Notes under the pieces: generated by a model
The model's database searches: none
What the model saw: the letters and a program-made list of their open reading frames with translations, nothing else
What the model was told of the DNA's origin: nothing
Position numbers and translations under genes: made by a program
Shown here: one piece after another, positions 13,901 to 27,100 of the stretch
Numbering within the stretch: position 1 is the first letter of the stretch
Layout of the letters: the number at the start of each line of letters is the position of its first letter
From: Poecilobothrus nobilitatus
Lineage: Eukaryota; Arthropoda; Insecta; Diptera; Dolichopodidae
Assembly (NCBI GenBank): GCA_947095535.1
Contig: OX352773.1
Location: 38,399,398 to 38,463,397 of the forward strand
DNA length: 64,000 nt
Reading direction: 5' to 3'

Positions 13901-14654
13901 TTTTTTGTTTTTTGCAATTTTATTATTTTGTTTTATTATTTATTTCGTTTGTAATAAATTCCAAGGTTCTTAATTGAATTTTAAACATTATGGTTCTAAT
14001 AATTTGTTATGTATTGATAAATGGACAAGAAAAATTGTATTTTGTTAAGTGGTAAATAATTACAAAATAAAATATAGTTTAGTAGTAGTTAGTTTTAGAT
14101 GTTATTTGAAATATAAGTGAATAAGTATTAAATTTTTTTTTTTTTTTTTTGTGTGATATTAAGAAGAGGTGATAAAATAATCCTTAATTAAATATTTGCT
14201 TTGCTGTTTGTTTTTGTTCAAAATAAAAAAAAAATTTTAGGAGAGTTTTTAGAAATTAAAAATAAATAATTTATTTATTTGATAAAGTGAATGTATTTAG
14301 AATAAGTATTTACTTACTTATATTTAAAAAAACAACGAAAGTAAGTAACCCTTTTTTTTTTTTTGAATAATTTAAAAAAAAAAATTAATTAAATAATAAA
14401 AGTTATAATTGGTTAGGATTATAGACTACAGTAAATACTTACTAGTACTCACTAATAAATACAATTATTTTATTTGCTTAGTTTTGTACATAGATTTTAT
14501 ATTCAGCTTACAGTATAGTTTTTTTACTGTATTATTTAAATTTAATAATTTGATTATTGCATTATTATTTTTATTATTAATGTAAACTAATTTTTGAAAA
14601 CGAGACAATTTAAATCGTGAAGTTTTTTTGATTAAAAGAAAAAAATGGGTAATT
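10922..14654. other. AT-rich stretch without a gene
   Basis: No supported exon was found. Slightly GC-richer patches at 11090-11140 and 11560-11660 were read in all frames and gave only short broken peptides. The frames at 13438-13626 and 13690-13884 have a low-complexity composition typical of chance ORFs in AT-rich DNA. Confidence 0.45.
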
Positions 14655-14962
14655 TAGCATGTTATTTTTAGAATTTTGTTTTGAATTGTTTGTAACTTTT
14701 TCGTGTGAGGCGCAGTCATACCAGACTGGTGAGGTGTAATATAGATTAGAGTACTGATTTCATTCTGATAACTTTGTTATCTTTTGATAAAAAAAAGAAT
14801 TCCTATTTATGAAGGAATTTAAATAAGTAACATTCGTTTTAACATTAGATTTTTTTTTCCATTTTATCAATAGAAGCATCAATATGTTTTCTAAAAGTAA
14901 CTTTGTGATCGAAATATAGTCCAAAGTATTTAAAATTCTGATTCAATGGTATTTTGCTTGAA
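14655..14962 (-). mobile_element. decayed Jockey-like LINE reverse transcriptase fragment
   Basis: Read on the minus strand with frameshifts, the blocks appear in the family order. IPLNQNFKYFGLYFDHKVTF comes first, then RKHIDASIDK, then about 80 nt with a decayed FINRN segment, then YYTSPVWYDCAS and finally HTKKLQTIQNKILKITC. In Jockey/I clade elements these correspond to the VKYLGV.LD.+LTW..HI segment, and then to the Y..PVW..CA segment followed by ..KLQ..QNK.LR. Several stops and frame changes are present, so the copy is dead. No endonuclease, catalytic YADD block or poly(A) end was seen nearby. Confidence 0.75.
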
Positions 14963-16096
14963 TTATAAATTTAATTTATAATTAAATTATTACATTTAAC
15001 AAAATTAATAATATTAATAATTGTCGCTATACTTTTTTTTTTGAACCATAGATTTCATAGTTAAACTTTAAAATTAAAATGTAATAATCACTGATATTTT
15101 ATATTTTTATTGTTTTCAAAGCACGTATCCTTAAATACACATAAGTCATTATACATATATAGATAATTATTCCTCCTGGATAAAAAAAAGAATATTGAAT
15201 TAAAGATTATTGAATATTAAAACCTTCGTAATTATAACAAATCGAAATAAAGTAAAAAAAAAGTTAAAAAAACATAATATTGCGTCAAAGCATTTTCTCA
15301 AAGTATTTACATACTTATTAGCAGGTTTATCACTTTTCTTACAAAATTAACATCCCTTATCTTTTGCCACTTCTGAATTATTCAGTTAATATACACTACC
15401 TTTAATATACACTACTTAAATGGCTTTTGAGTTATTTTAATTTATTCCATATATCCATAACTCTATTAAGAAACCCTAAAGTAATTTAACACACTGTCTG
15501 AAACCATGTAGATTGTAGGTAAAATAAAATATTTTTTTTAAAAAAATGCATAGGTACTTATATTTTTAATGAAAGTATGATTGTATTTTTTTTATCTGCC
15601 AAAGTTTTATGCGGAAACATCTGATTTAAAAACAGACTTTTTAGATTACAAGGACTTATATTTTGGACATTATTCTGTAGCATGAAATACAAATAATTTT
15701 GCAATAGTTATAAATTTTATTAAATATTTATAAGAATTGATACAAATTTTATTAAAAAAAAATTTTTTTTTGTTTTTGTGAATTAACATAAATATAATGA
15801 AAGCGAAAAATTGAGATTTAGATTTTAAGATGAATTAAAGATTTTTTTAAATTAAGTTTTATATAATTTATTAAAAGTTAAAAATCAGATTAAATTATAA
15901 TAAATTAATATTAAAGTTAAATTATAATTTACTTAAGTTATGTATGTTTAATAAAAATTGTGTATATAGTATATAATATGGTTATTTATCAGATTCAAAC
16001 AAATATATACTATAATAATATTAAGTAGGAAGTTTAAAAATCTTGAAAGTCATAATGTAAAAAGTAAACAAAATTATCAATTCAAATTTTACTTAC
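14963..16096. other. probable intron of the minus-strand gene starting at 16561
   Basis: Follows the GTAAGT donor at 16096-16091 (minus strand). No downstream exon was recognised. The DNA is AT-rich and featureless apart from the LINE fragment that precedes it at lower coordinates. Confidence 0.45.
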
Positions 16097-16561
16097 TTGA
16101 ATTTGTCGTATTAATTCTAGATTATCAATATTACCACCATAACAATTACTTTCATCAGTGTTACAATCATCATCATCATCATCCAGAATTTTTTTAATTC
16201 CAGCTTCATTAGTGGTTACTTTTATACCTGAATTTCCTCTACAACTACCTGCATTTATCTTATTTGTTATAGGTATAACTCCTGAAGAATTGACAGAAGA
16301 ATTAATTGAAACAAATTGAACTGAAACTAAATTTGGATTTGTGGTAGTGGTAGTAGTATTGGTACTACTAATAAATTCATCATTATTTTTGTTTTCTGTG
16401 TAATTTTCAATTTTAATCGATTGAAAACCAAATATTTTACATATTTTATCACTTTTTTCATGTAAAATACCTAAATGTTTTCTTTTAATATTAACTAAAA
16501 TATTATATTGTTGTTTTGAATCACTTGAATTTGCGGTTTCATCCATTTTTTCTTCATTCAA
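16097..16561 (-). CDS. first coding exon of an unidentified protein (155 codons)
   Basis: Seen: an open frame starts MNEEKMDETANSSDSKQQ and runs 155 codons to CAA followed by a consensus GTAAGT donor at 16096, leaving phase 0. Reading on would hit a stop four codons into the intron, which supports the splice. A second in-frame ATG five codons downstream has a better context (AAAATGG). The peptide is hydrophilic, with a basic patch (NIKRKHLGILHEKSDKICK) at residues 24-42, a Thr run, an Asn/Ser-rich middle and a six-Asp stretch near the end. No signal peptide or transmembrane segment is present, so the N-terminus is probably cytosolic or nuclear. I do not recognise the family. The rest of the gene lies at lower coordinates, and the membrane-tail exon at 5762-5953 is the only same-strand candidate seen. 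Confidence 0.65.
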
Positions 16562-18762
16562 AATTGCAAAAAAAAAAAAATAAATAAAATAAAAATATAT
16601 ATTATAAAATACAATTTATTATATCTTTTATTTAAAAAAAAATATTTTTATTTCTTATTCTCTTTTAATTTTTTCTTATTTTGCAAACTTTTTTTTATTT
16701 TTAACACATTTGTGTTTTTCTCTTTAAATTAATCTCTATCACTTTTATTTTATAACACTAATTTTCAGTTAAAATTTTAATTAATTGATTAAATTAATCT
16801 TTAATAAATATTTTTAACTTTATTTGTAAATATTATTGAAATGGTAAAAATAAAATTTTTTAATTTTTTTTCCCGGAAGTTTTTGTGTAACACGGATGAA
16901 AGAATGGTGGTATATACAACAATAATAAATAACAAAAGTCACATATGTTTCGTGATTTCAAAGTGTTTCTAATTAGAAATGTCAAATCATATAAGAAAAC
17001 AAAATAACAAAATATGTACAAATAAAAAACAAACAAAATTAAATTGACAATTGTTGTCAAGCCGGTGAAAATTTTTAAGAAAATATAAGTTAGCCGCACG
17101 GTAATGCAAATCTATATTGTAGCGGTCAATTAATATTAGGCGATTTGTGACCTTCTATTTTTTTACTTTTTCATAAAGTTTTTGTATATTGAACATGTAA
17201 TAAGGTATCTTATATAAAGATCATGATAAGAAATTATGCCCAAGACAGATTACATCTATGTACATATTTCAAATTTATGAGTTTTTAATGCATGTATTTA
17301 TAAATCATATATCAAATTGCTAAATTGATATTTATACAGTTACAATATTTTTTGTTCCGCTGGATGTTATATATTAGCACTAAATAACAGTATTATTAGT
17401 TTGATTCACTAATTCAATTCAAAATATTAAAAAAACATTAATATTTTTAATTTTTAAATATATTTTAAGAACTTTGTTTTATTTATTTCTCGAACTATTC
17501 ACCTGATTTTTGATCTTTATCTTTTTTTCCTATAACATCTAAAAGCGTATACCACATTAAGTGTTAGAATATAAAAATTTCAAGTCTATTAGCTTATTTA
17601 ATTTGTAAAGGATGTTATGCGATAACTGTGCGAATGTGTGTAAAAATCATGAATGAAAGTTTTAATTTTATGGTTTTACCGTCATTTCGATTTTCGTCGT
17701 AATTTTTAAGTAATAATTGTGGCTTAAATTGAGAAGTATATACATGAAATTTTAAATATATCAGACTTATTGTTTATTGATTAACTTGGAGTTTTTCTGA
17801 AAATAAAAATTAAAACATTAAATTTTTTTTCTAATTAATTATTATAGTATATCATTTATTATGATATTTTTGTGTGATACAATTGCGTATTTAGGTTATA
17901 TTTGATTGATTTCTTTTGTAATTACAATAATTAAGTCGATTATATAAAAATCTCCAAGATAAAATCTTAAAACAAAAAAAAAAAAAATTTTAAAACAAAA
18001 ATCGGAAAATCCAAAATTACCGAATTAACAATAAAGGGAAAAAAATTACATTTTATAATTATAGTTAAGGCACGTATTAGTAAAACTGGATAAAAAATTG
18101 TTTAAAATATCCTTAGATTATTATTTTCTGTTGTCATAATTATTGAGAAACCGCATACTAGTCTTTAGACAAAAATAAAACAGAATTATTACAAGTTGAA
18201 AAATAAAAAACCTATTTTTACAGTTTACAAAATACGCCCTTAACTTTTATTTTTACAATAACCATCTTTAAAATGATGAAAAAAAAAAAATATTTATGTG
18301 TTTTTGCATTTTATAAATAACAATTGTTGATTGAACATTTAAAAAAAGATTTTGGAGACTTTTTTACATTAATATTACACGTACGTATTGAAACTAAAAG
18401 GTCCAGAAACAATAAACCTATATAATCAATAGAATATTATATTAAAAACTTTTTTTTATGGAAAATTAATAGTTATTTACATGTTATGTCGTTTGCTAAT
18501 TTTTACAATCAAAAAAATGTGTAACAAATCATGCATCATTTAGTTGTTTTATCAAATAATTCTTATATCTATTGTTTTTTTTTTTTTGTTTCTATTCTTT
18601 ATTAAGTTTTTAAAAAGCTTAATTGAGGTTTCTCTTGTAATTTTCTTTATAATTTTTTTTAAATTATTATTTAAGGTTAAAGACTAAAATTAACTTTAAT
18701 AACTATAATATTAATATTAATAGTAATAATATAATTTCACGTTTTTATTATATTTTTCTTTT
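16562..18762. other. intergenic stretch between the 16.1-kb exon and Rtf1
   Basis: This should contain the promoter of the minus-strand gene starting at 16561, but I see no TATA or Inr/DPE pair that stands out. A near-perfect palindrome, TTGACAATTGTTGTCAA, lies at about 17042-17060. The 79-codon hydrophobic frame at 16860-17099 is probably chance. The end of the stretch is the downstream flank of Rtf1. Confidence 0.5.
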
Positions 18763-18768
18763 GTTTAT
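18763..18768 (-). promoter_or_regulatory. candidate polyadenylation signal of Rtf1
   Basis: AATAAA on the minus strand lies about 130 nt beyond the Rtf1 stop codon. Another AATAAA follows about 20 nt further on. In such AT-rich DNA the hexamer alone is weak evidence. The position is reasonable for a short 3' UTR. Confidence 0.4.
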
Positions 18769-18894
18769 TGAACAAAATTAAACTTCGTCTTAATTTAGAT
18801 TTTTTTTTCTACTTTAAAAATGATCAAACAAATATCAATATTTTAACTATCTTCGGGCGGTTACATTTAGGATTAAATACCTTTTACATTGTAA

Positions 18895-21687
18895 TTATAT
18901 TAATCCACGTTTCTTTTTATAATCTTCTAAATTTAAGGAACGTTTTGGAGCAGCTTCTGGTGGTTTTGATACAGGTTTTGGCATAACATTTACCGGATTT
19001 ACTAAAAGCAAAATAAAAATTTGAAATAAAAAAAGAATTTGTTAAGAATTGTAAAGTAAATTGTTACCTGGTAATGGAACATCCAAATCAATTTCAAAAT
19101 CATGTAAAGAATATAAATTATACTCAACGCTATTATGTTTTCTATCATCATCCATTTTTCTACGACCAGGTGGTGGTGGAGGTTGCGGTTGTACAAGCGG
19201 TAATTTATCCAGGTCTTTTTTCTCAGCACTAGCGCTAAACGTCATTCTTGGCTGTGTTAATCGTCTAGTAAATGGATCTTCAATTCTTTGACCTTTATTG
19301 GCCAGTGCTTCTTCCCTAATTGCTTTTTCAGCATCTTCGACATTCTTTTTTCGATTTCTATTATTTATATATGAAATTAAATTAATACTACCACCTGAAC
19401 GTCGTTTATCAAGTTCAGATGCACGACTTTCTAATTCATCAATCTGTGTACTTAATTCATGCGCAAATTCATCTTCTCCTCTCAGTAAAGCTGCATCACG
19501 TTCTTTCATTAAACAGGTTTTTTTCATGGCATAGTTTGTTGGATTTTTACGAAAGCGATTACGTTCTTCTATGATTTTATTAACATCTTCATCGCTGTAT
19601 TCATAGTTCATGGCAAGCTTAACATCTTTTTGTTTTTGTTCAATATGATCAAGAGTTGGAAGGGGCACATTTGATTTTTCACACATTTCACGCCATTTTT
19701 CAAATTCACTATCAGTAAAATCTTGATTTGATATAAATTCTAAACGAAATACACGTTCTTGTGCCCCATGCTTTAATTTTAATCCACGGTTTGTTCTTAA
19801 TTTGCCTAACTGATAAATTTTTGCTGTTTCTACTACACCAACAACCTCTGCAGCACGATATACAGGCCTTTGATTATTATTTCCAATACTAATACGAACA
19901 AAACAGTTCATAACAGTTTTCTCAAAAATAGGTAAATTTATGAAACGTTCCATTTTGTAACGTGATAATCTTAATTTGTTTAATTCTTCTTTTGTTTTAA
20001 TATAAGGAGACTTCTTTTCAGTTTTATCATCATCTTCTGATTCTGAGGATTCCGATTTTTGAGAACTATCACCAGATTGCTTTCCAGATCCTGTTCGTTT
20101 TTCTTCCTCATCTTCACTGCTGCTACTACTACCAGAGTCGTCAGAATAAATATCCGAAACTTTAATTTTATCAGCTGATTTTGAATTTGTAGTTACACCT
20201 TTAAATTCATCTTTTTCTTCCTCACGTTCACGTTCAGCTTGACGTTTAGCTTCTTCCTCTTCTACAAAATTTATTTACAAAAATGAAATATTAATAAGGA
20301 AAATATTATTTTATTTAAATACCCCTTTTAGCCTTTCCTTCACGTTTTGCTTTCAGCATTGCCATAGCATTACTACGCTTATCATCAGTACGGTTGGCCT
20401 CAACATTCTTTTTACGTTCTTTAGATCTTTCTTTTGGATCGAAATATTCATTTGCAGTCCCATCGCTATCCTTTTTTTCAGGACTTGAATGTTCTTCAGG
20501 TGGAATTTCACCTTGTTCTATAACTGGAGGCGGATCTATTTGTTCAGGTGGGGATGGAGATTTTTCTTTTGGAAGTATTATAACTGGTGATGGTTCAGGA
20601 CTAAGTAATTTTGTTGGAGACATTTTATGTTCATTATCTTTTTTCTTCTCTTTCTTTTTCTTATGCTTTTTAGGTCTATCTTTTGCCTTTTCTCCACGTT
20701 TTGCTAATTTCAATTTCCGTTCAATTTCCCATCTTGTACGCATAACATCACGTCGCTCAATACGCTTAAAAATTTCAGTTTCTCGCTCTTTCTCCGATAA
20801 AGCATTGAGTCTTGCACGATCTTCTTCATCACCCATTAAATTTTCATCATAACCGTCATCAAATTCAGAATCCGAACTTGAACTTGAATCAGAACCACTT
20901 GATGAATCTTCACTATCAGATACTTCACCTTCTTCAGGTTCTTCATCTGAGCCTTTTTTAGGAATTTCAGAAATTTCAATTTGTGGTGGCGATGCTTTAG
21001 GTGGCGGCTCTTCATTTTCTTCATCTTCTTCATCATCATCTTCAGAACCACTTTCTGAGTCTGAAGAAGAACTTTTGTTTACTTTTTTTGTAATCTTTTT
21101 TTTTTTACCAGATGCTCCATTTTTATTCCCTCCCCAATCTGAATCAGAATCTGAATAATTCTTATTGTTCTTGTTTGCTGCAACAATATTATTTGTTCCA
21201 GTTTTACGTTTTTTTGATAATGAAAGAAGTTCCTGGAATGAAATTTTGTACCACATTAATTAGTTTTTTTAATGGAAATTTTGTATTGTAGTTTAACATA
21301 AACTCGACAACATTTAATAAAAATGAAAGATCCTAACTTTCTGATATTATGAATTAATAAAAATATAGTTTAAGTTTTATTAATTGAAAATTTTTATAAC
21401 TTTTAAGTATGTTACATAAAATTAAAAGAATATGCATATTTTTGCAAAACTCATCATAAGAGTTATTTTTTAGAAGGTTAAAAAACTATTGCAATTTAAG
21501 TATTTTGAATAATCATATATAAAAAATGTAAATTTAAAATTTTATTTTTTCATATCTAATAATTAAATATGGATGAACATTTTTTTAAATTTTAAAAACT
21601 TAAAAAAAATTCTCTTACCGATTCCAGGTCTGACTCTGAACCACTACTAGAATCAGAATCAATCAAAGCTTGTTTTCTTTTTCCCAT
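18895..21687 (-). CDS. Rtf1: RNA polymerase-associated protein Rtf1 (PAF1 complex subunit), complete
   Basis: CDS joins 21687-21619, 21232-20323, 20261-19068 and 19001-18895 (all minus), giving 759 aa, close to the roughly 775 aa of the fly protein. All introns (386, 61 and 66 nt) are GT-AG and the frame closes across each join. Residues 1-146 are Ser/Asp/Glu-rich. Residues 147-200 ([16 protein letters not shown], then [13 protein letters not shown]) match the histone modification domain, which stimulates H2B monoubiquitination. A Lys-rich stretch follows. The Plus3 domain, which binds phosphorylated Spt5, spans about 417-530 ([14 protein letters not shown] at 430, then CFVRISIG and YRAAEVVGV). 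A Glu/Arg-rich coiled segment follows, and the C-terminus is the conserved [15 protein letters not shown]. It acts in the nucleus in transcription elongation. DESI2 diverges about 1.6 kb away. Confidence 0.97.
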
Positions 21688-21816
21688 TTTATTTTTAGTA
21701 TAAAATACTAAAAATTGATCAAAATTTAATTCTAAAAACTTAAATATTCAATTAAAATATTTAAAAGTTCTTCAAGAGAAAATAAATTAAAAATGAAAAA
21801 ATTTTCTTGATGCCAC

Positions 21817-21826
21817 CCAACTGAAC
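21817..21826 (-). promoter_or_regulatory. possible initiator of Rtf1
   Basis: On the minus strand TGTTCAGTTG contains the insect Inr core TCAGT, with the A at 21822, 135 nt upstream of the Rtf1 ATG. No TATA box or DPE at the required spacing accompanies it. This is a weak candidate resting on one short motif and a sensible position. Confidence 0.25.
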
Positions 21827-23295
21827 AAGCATACAGCGCACGAATTAAAAAATTTAAATGTCAAAATTCAAAACATCTAAAAGTATTTATAATCAATGTT
21901 GCCATATTTAAAATATGATACTTGTTGGATTTTATGTTGAGAACAAAATATATAAAATTTGAAGTGAATATTTTTTTTTTATAAATTTTAATATTGAATT
22001 TTTTAATATTCATTTTGGAAATAATATAAATTATAGTAATTTTTATACCTTTATTTTGTTATAATTTAAGTCAAAGTGGAATTTAGTTTTGGGAAAGATG
22101 TATTTTTTATATTTTCTCTATAATTAATTTTTAAATATATTCTAAACATTATAATTGTAAATTTAAGATTTTGAAATTAATGTTTTTGGAGTTATAAGTA
22201 TGGATATAACTAGATATATGTAAATGTAACCTTCATTTTGAGCATAATATGTAAATTATCATTACTTAATCAGTTAATGAAAATTCTTTAAAGAACATTT
22301 CACTAATATTTGTATTAAGCAAAGTGTTCGATACATAAATTTTTTTTAAAATTTATATCCTTTGGGGGATTAACTTAGGATTTATTTGGTCAGTTCAAAA
22401 TTTAACAAAAACTTGAAAATTTTTACATTTACATTTCGACTTCGATTGGATAATAAAAGGACTTAAATAAATATTATATTTGACATATATTTATTGGGTA
22501 ATTATCACCCATATAACATTCAAAAATACGGTGTGAAAATTAACGATAAAGAGTAAGCAATATCGTAAAAAATTATTTGTCAAAATTTATTCGAGATTTG
22601 GTGTTTTTGTGTTTGATAAAGAAAAAATAGAATTTAAATTTATGAAATTGCGACTTGAAAATATTGAAATATAAAATTTTTAACAACAATAATTTTAAAT
22701 AATTATTAAACAAAAGAAAAACTTTATTGTTGTAAAAATTCATCATGGAAATACGTATTTTCTCTCAAACTTATAAATCACGATCCTAGTGAAAAAAAAT
22801 TTTTCTGATTATTTATTTAAACAAAAAAAAAAAACACATTTAGATTAAATACATTTATTAAATTTACATACTTTAGTAACTTTCATTTTTTGTTTTGTAA
22901 ATATTTCGTATATTATAAAATTAAAATTTATTTAGAAAATTTAATATTGTGAGAAAAAAAAAATTTTTAAAGAAAATTAATTATATGGTACTAATTTACT
23001 TAATTAATCAGTCATCAACCCAGAACAAAATTATATTAATTGGAAAAGAACGAATTTTACAACACGAAAGCTTTAAATGAAAATTTGTTTTAATAACTTC
23101 AAAATAATAAATTTCTAGTATTAACTCATAAATTTACATAATCAACAGTGCATATATTAAATATTGTTTTTTTTTTTTCGATTGAATCATTTTAAATAAA
23201 AAAATTCATAATTATTTAAAATACGTAAATTCCGAAAAAAATTTAAAAAAAGCTGTAGTTAACTTTTTTTTTTTAAAAGTGTTGGTAATAAAGGA
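21827..23295. other. divergent intergenic region between Rtf1 and DESI2
   Basis: This head-to-head spacer should hold both promoters. The sequence is AT-rich with no clear TATA/Inr pair for DESI2. An additional 5' exon of DESI2 could lie here, because the frame stays open a few codons upstream of the chosen ATG. Confidence 0.5.
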
Positions 23296-24132
23296 ATGTT
23301 TTCAAACGGTCTTCCTTGCAATTTACCATTTCCAAGCTGTCTAGGTGGACCCGGTAAGGACAGTGGTAGTGACGAATTATTACCAACAGGAATGGGTAAT
23401 CGTGAACCGGTTATATTAAATGTTTATGATATGGTATATAATTTACATTTAAAATTAACTAACAAACTATAGATTTTTTACAATAAATTTTTGATTTTTT
23501 AGTATTGGATTAATGAATATACAACATCAATTGGATTAGGTGTTTTTCATTCTGGGGTTGAAATATTTGGAACTGAATATGCTTACGGTGGTCATCCATT
23601 TCCATTTACAGGTGTTTTTGAAATTTCACCAAGGGATCATGACGAATTAGGTGAACAATTTAGATTCCGTCAAAGTATACAAATTGGTTGCACAGATTTT
23701 ACATATGATGATGTTCGTAGAATAGTGGATGAATTAGGCAATCAATTTCGTGGTGATAGATATCACCTAATGAATAATAATTGTAATCATTTTTCTGGTT
23801 CATTAACACAGGTATTAAAATATTTTATTTTTCTATGTACTTGTTTTTTTTTTAATCTACAACTATTTAATTGAATTTTATGTTTTATAATACATAGATT
23901 CTTTGCGGCCAAGAAATACCAAGTTGGGTTAATCGATTAGCTCATTTTAGTTCTTGTGTGCCATTTCTTCAAAGATGTTTACCAAGGTAATTTTATTTTT
24001 AAAATTACAATTAATAAACTTAGATTAATTAAAAATATTTATTGCTAAAATAGAGAATGGTTAACGCCGAATGCCTTACAACAGTCAATCACAGCCATTC
24101 AAGATAGAGATTCGGATACAAGTCCTCTTTGA
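23296..24132 (+). CDS. DESI2: DESI2-like PPPDE-family deubiquitinating/deSUMOylating isopeptidase, complete
   Basis: CDS joins 23296-23433, 23503-23811, 23898-23986 and 24054-24132, giving 204 aa. All introns are short (66-86 nt) and GT-AG, in phases 0, 0 and 2. The PPPDE domain runs from about residue 38 ([16 protein letters not shown]) to about 175. The catalytic dyad of the family is visible as His62 in GVFHSGVE and Cys140 in NNNCNHFSG. The family signatures [36 protein letters not shown] and REWLTP follow in order. Family members are cytosolic cysteine isopeptidases acting on ubiquitin or SUMO conjugates. The start is uncertain: the first 33 residues are not conserved, and an alternative ATG (MGNREPVI) lies 32 codons downstream, close to where the family usually begins. 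A 3' AATAAA lies at 24203-24208. Confidence 0.95.
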
Positions 24133-27100
24133 AAATAATTTAAATAATTTTGGTTTTTTTTTTGTTTTTTTTTGAAACTATACAACAAAGTTAAATTTTA
24201 AAAATAAAACTAAAAAAAAGATCTTATTATTGTTATATATAAATATTAAAATTAATTAATGATTATTATTTTCATTGCCATTACTAAATAAGTGAGTAAA
24301 ATATCATTTTACTTTATTTTAAATATTTAACAAAAAAAATATTGTAAAAAAAGAAAACAAATAACATGTGCTAAATATAAATTTATTTAATGATATTTTC
24401 GTTTTTAAAATTAAATTAATAGAAACTAAATTGTATAAATTTAATAAAACGTGAAAAAAATATATATTTCAATAACCAAATTTAATTAATTTTTAAGTCA
24501 TTAAAAGAAAGTTTCAAAAAAAAATAATTCATTAAATCTTACACATTTTTTATCAGTATCATATATATTCTATACATATATGTATATATAGGAATTTATT
24601 GAAATAATTATTGAAAAATAACTATTTTATAAAAGGAAAAACGAAAAAAAATTATTACAGAAATTTTACAAACTAAAACAAAAGGACAGAAAAAAGAAAA
24701 ATAAATAAATGAATATTAAACTTATAAAAAAAAAAAAAAGAAAAGAAAAAAAACTACAATCGCACACGATAATTAACTAATCCTTTGTCTATTATTTAAT
24801 AACAATAAAATTATTAATTGTTTATAACAATTTATATTTAACATTAAATAACTTATTTTTAATTTTAGTTTTTTTTTTTTATGTTTTTTTGTTTTTAATT
24901 TAATTTCGGTTAAGTTAAATTTCAGTTAAATTAAGTTCAGTGTTTTTAAGTTTTTAATCTAAATAAAATAATTAAAATAATTTAAAATGCTATAAATAAA
25001 CATTATTTAATTAAAATATTTGGCAAATAAGATTTAATTAAAATTTGAGATTAGCTATTATATATATATATATATATAACAAAATAATACATGGTCAAAT
25101 ATACGAATATTTATCTTAAAAAAAAAAAAAGTATATTTAATAACAAAAGAAAAAAAAAACAAATATTTTTATACGCTTCACAAAAATTTTTTTAAATTGC
25201 CTAAAAACAAACAAAATAAAAACATTAAAAAATTGTAAATGAAAATATAAAAACGATAATAAAGAAACAATAAAAAATATAACAAAAATGTTCTATCATA
25301 TTCGACATAAAATAAAATAAATTATGTATTCATATAATTTACATACACATACTTTATAAAATTTTAAAAGTTTTTTTTTTTAACCACTTGATTTATTATT
25401 AAGCTTAATATAATTTTTCAAAAAAAAAATTTTATGTGTGGTAGAATTTTAGAAATAGAAAAACATTATTACATCAGAATATTTATTAATTCGTCTAAAT
25501 TTTAATAATTTATTCAAATCGATTGCACAAAATTCTATTTCTTTTATTAAATAAAAAAAAAAATGTATTTTATTTCATTAGTTTTTTATTTATTTTCATA
25601 TTTAAAAAAAAAAAAAAAAAAAACTACATATTTAACATATTATATAAAAAACTATATAATAATACATGAATTTGATATGTCATTTGTACAATAATTTTTT
25701 TTTTTTTCACAATTATAAAACTAAAAAAAAATGTTTCTTTAGTTTTTATTTGCTTGTTATAATATCATTTAAATTTAGAATCTTTCCAAAGCGCCAATTA
25801 TTTTATTTTTGTATTTTAATTTAATATTCTATTAAAGAAATAGATTATCGTATTCTAATGATTGTACGGAAAATTCTTATTGTTCTAAGATTTATAGAGT
25901 AGTTTCCTCTTATATTTTAAAGAAAACCAAAAATAAATAAAAAAAAAAATTATTAAAATAGTAAATAAAAAAAAAAAAAAAACAAATTGTTGATAAATTT
26001 TTTTTTTTTTTTACTGTAATTTTTTGTTGATCAATTTTTTTTTTTTTTTTTTTACTGTAAAATAGATTATATGATCGTAATATTTAAATAAGTTTAACTA
26101 TTATTATTTTTTTTAAATTTTTCAATAAAAAAAAAAAATAAACAATACCCCTTTTAAAAGTTATAAACGTTATAGAATTAGAATATTGGTTGAATAGTTA
26201 TGAATATATATATAAAAAAAAAACATATATTAAATTTGAATGATCCTTAGTACATATTATAATGATTTTATTTGCCAATTCCTAAACATCTTAAAAAAAA
26301 ATAAAATTTTCAATAATATAATAAGATAAAAAATATAAAAAATTATTGGCCTAAAATTTAAAATCATTAAAAATTTTTTAATTGATAATAAAATTATTTT
26401 TTTGAAATTTAAAATAAAAATTAAATTCTTAGTTTATTTAAGAGAACTCTCTGGTTGTTTTCAACAAAGAAAAGAAGAAAAAAAAAATTTAATATAAAAA
26501 ACTAACTACGACAAAAAAAAAAAAAAAAAATTGTATAAAATAAAAATTCTCTTTGCAGAAATATTCAACCAATTAGTGCAATTAATTTTCTATAAGAATA
26601 ATATTCTAAAAAAATAAAAAAAAAAATATTATGTTTAATTAATTTTCATTTACGATGTCTATTTAATATTAAATATTAATAAAATAAATTACATAAATAC
26701 AGAAAAATGGAATACGTAATATTATGTAGATTGATTTTGTCAAACCATGTCTGTCTTTATCAAATTTAACTTTAGAGTTCATTTTTTAAATACTTTAATT
26801 CTTCATGCAAAATAGCAAAGCAAATTTTTGTAGATATAATTAATAATAATAATATTTACGTATCACTTACAATTCATATTTATATAATATATTTTCACGA
26901 TTCAAGTTATATGTTTTTAAATATTATGTCCGATTATAAAAAAAAAAAACAATATTTTACGTGTTCCATTACATGACTGTAGCACAGATAATAAAATATA
27001 TGTAGATATATACATATTATATGAGAAATGTTATATAAAAATAATAATTATAAAATAAAATAATGTATATTATATTTCTTTGAAAGAAAAGAAATTTTAT

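Noticed and set aside
16860..17099. 79-codon minus-strand frame rich in Phe/Leu/Tyr
   Set aside because: Hydrophobic, low-complexity composition as expected from AT-rich DNA. No homology recognised, no splice or promoter support.
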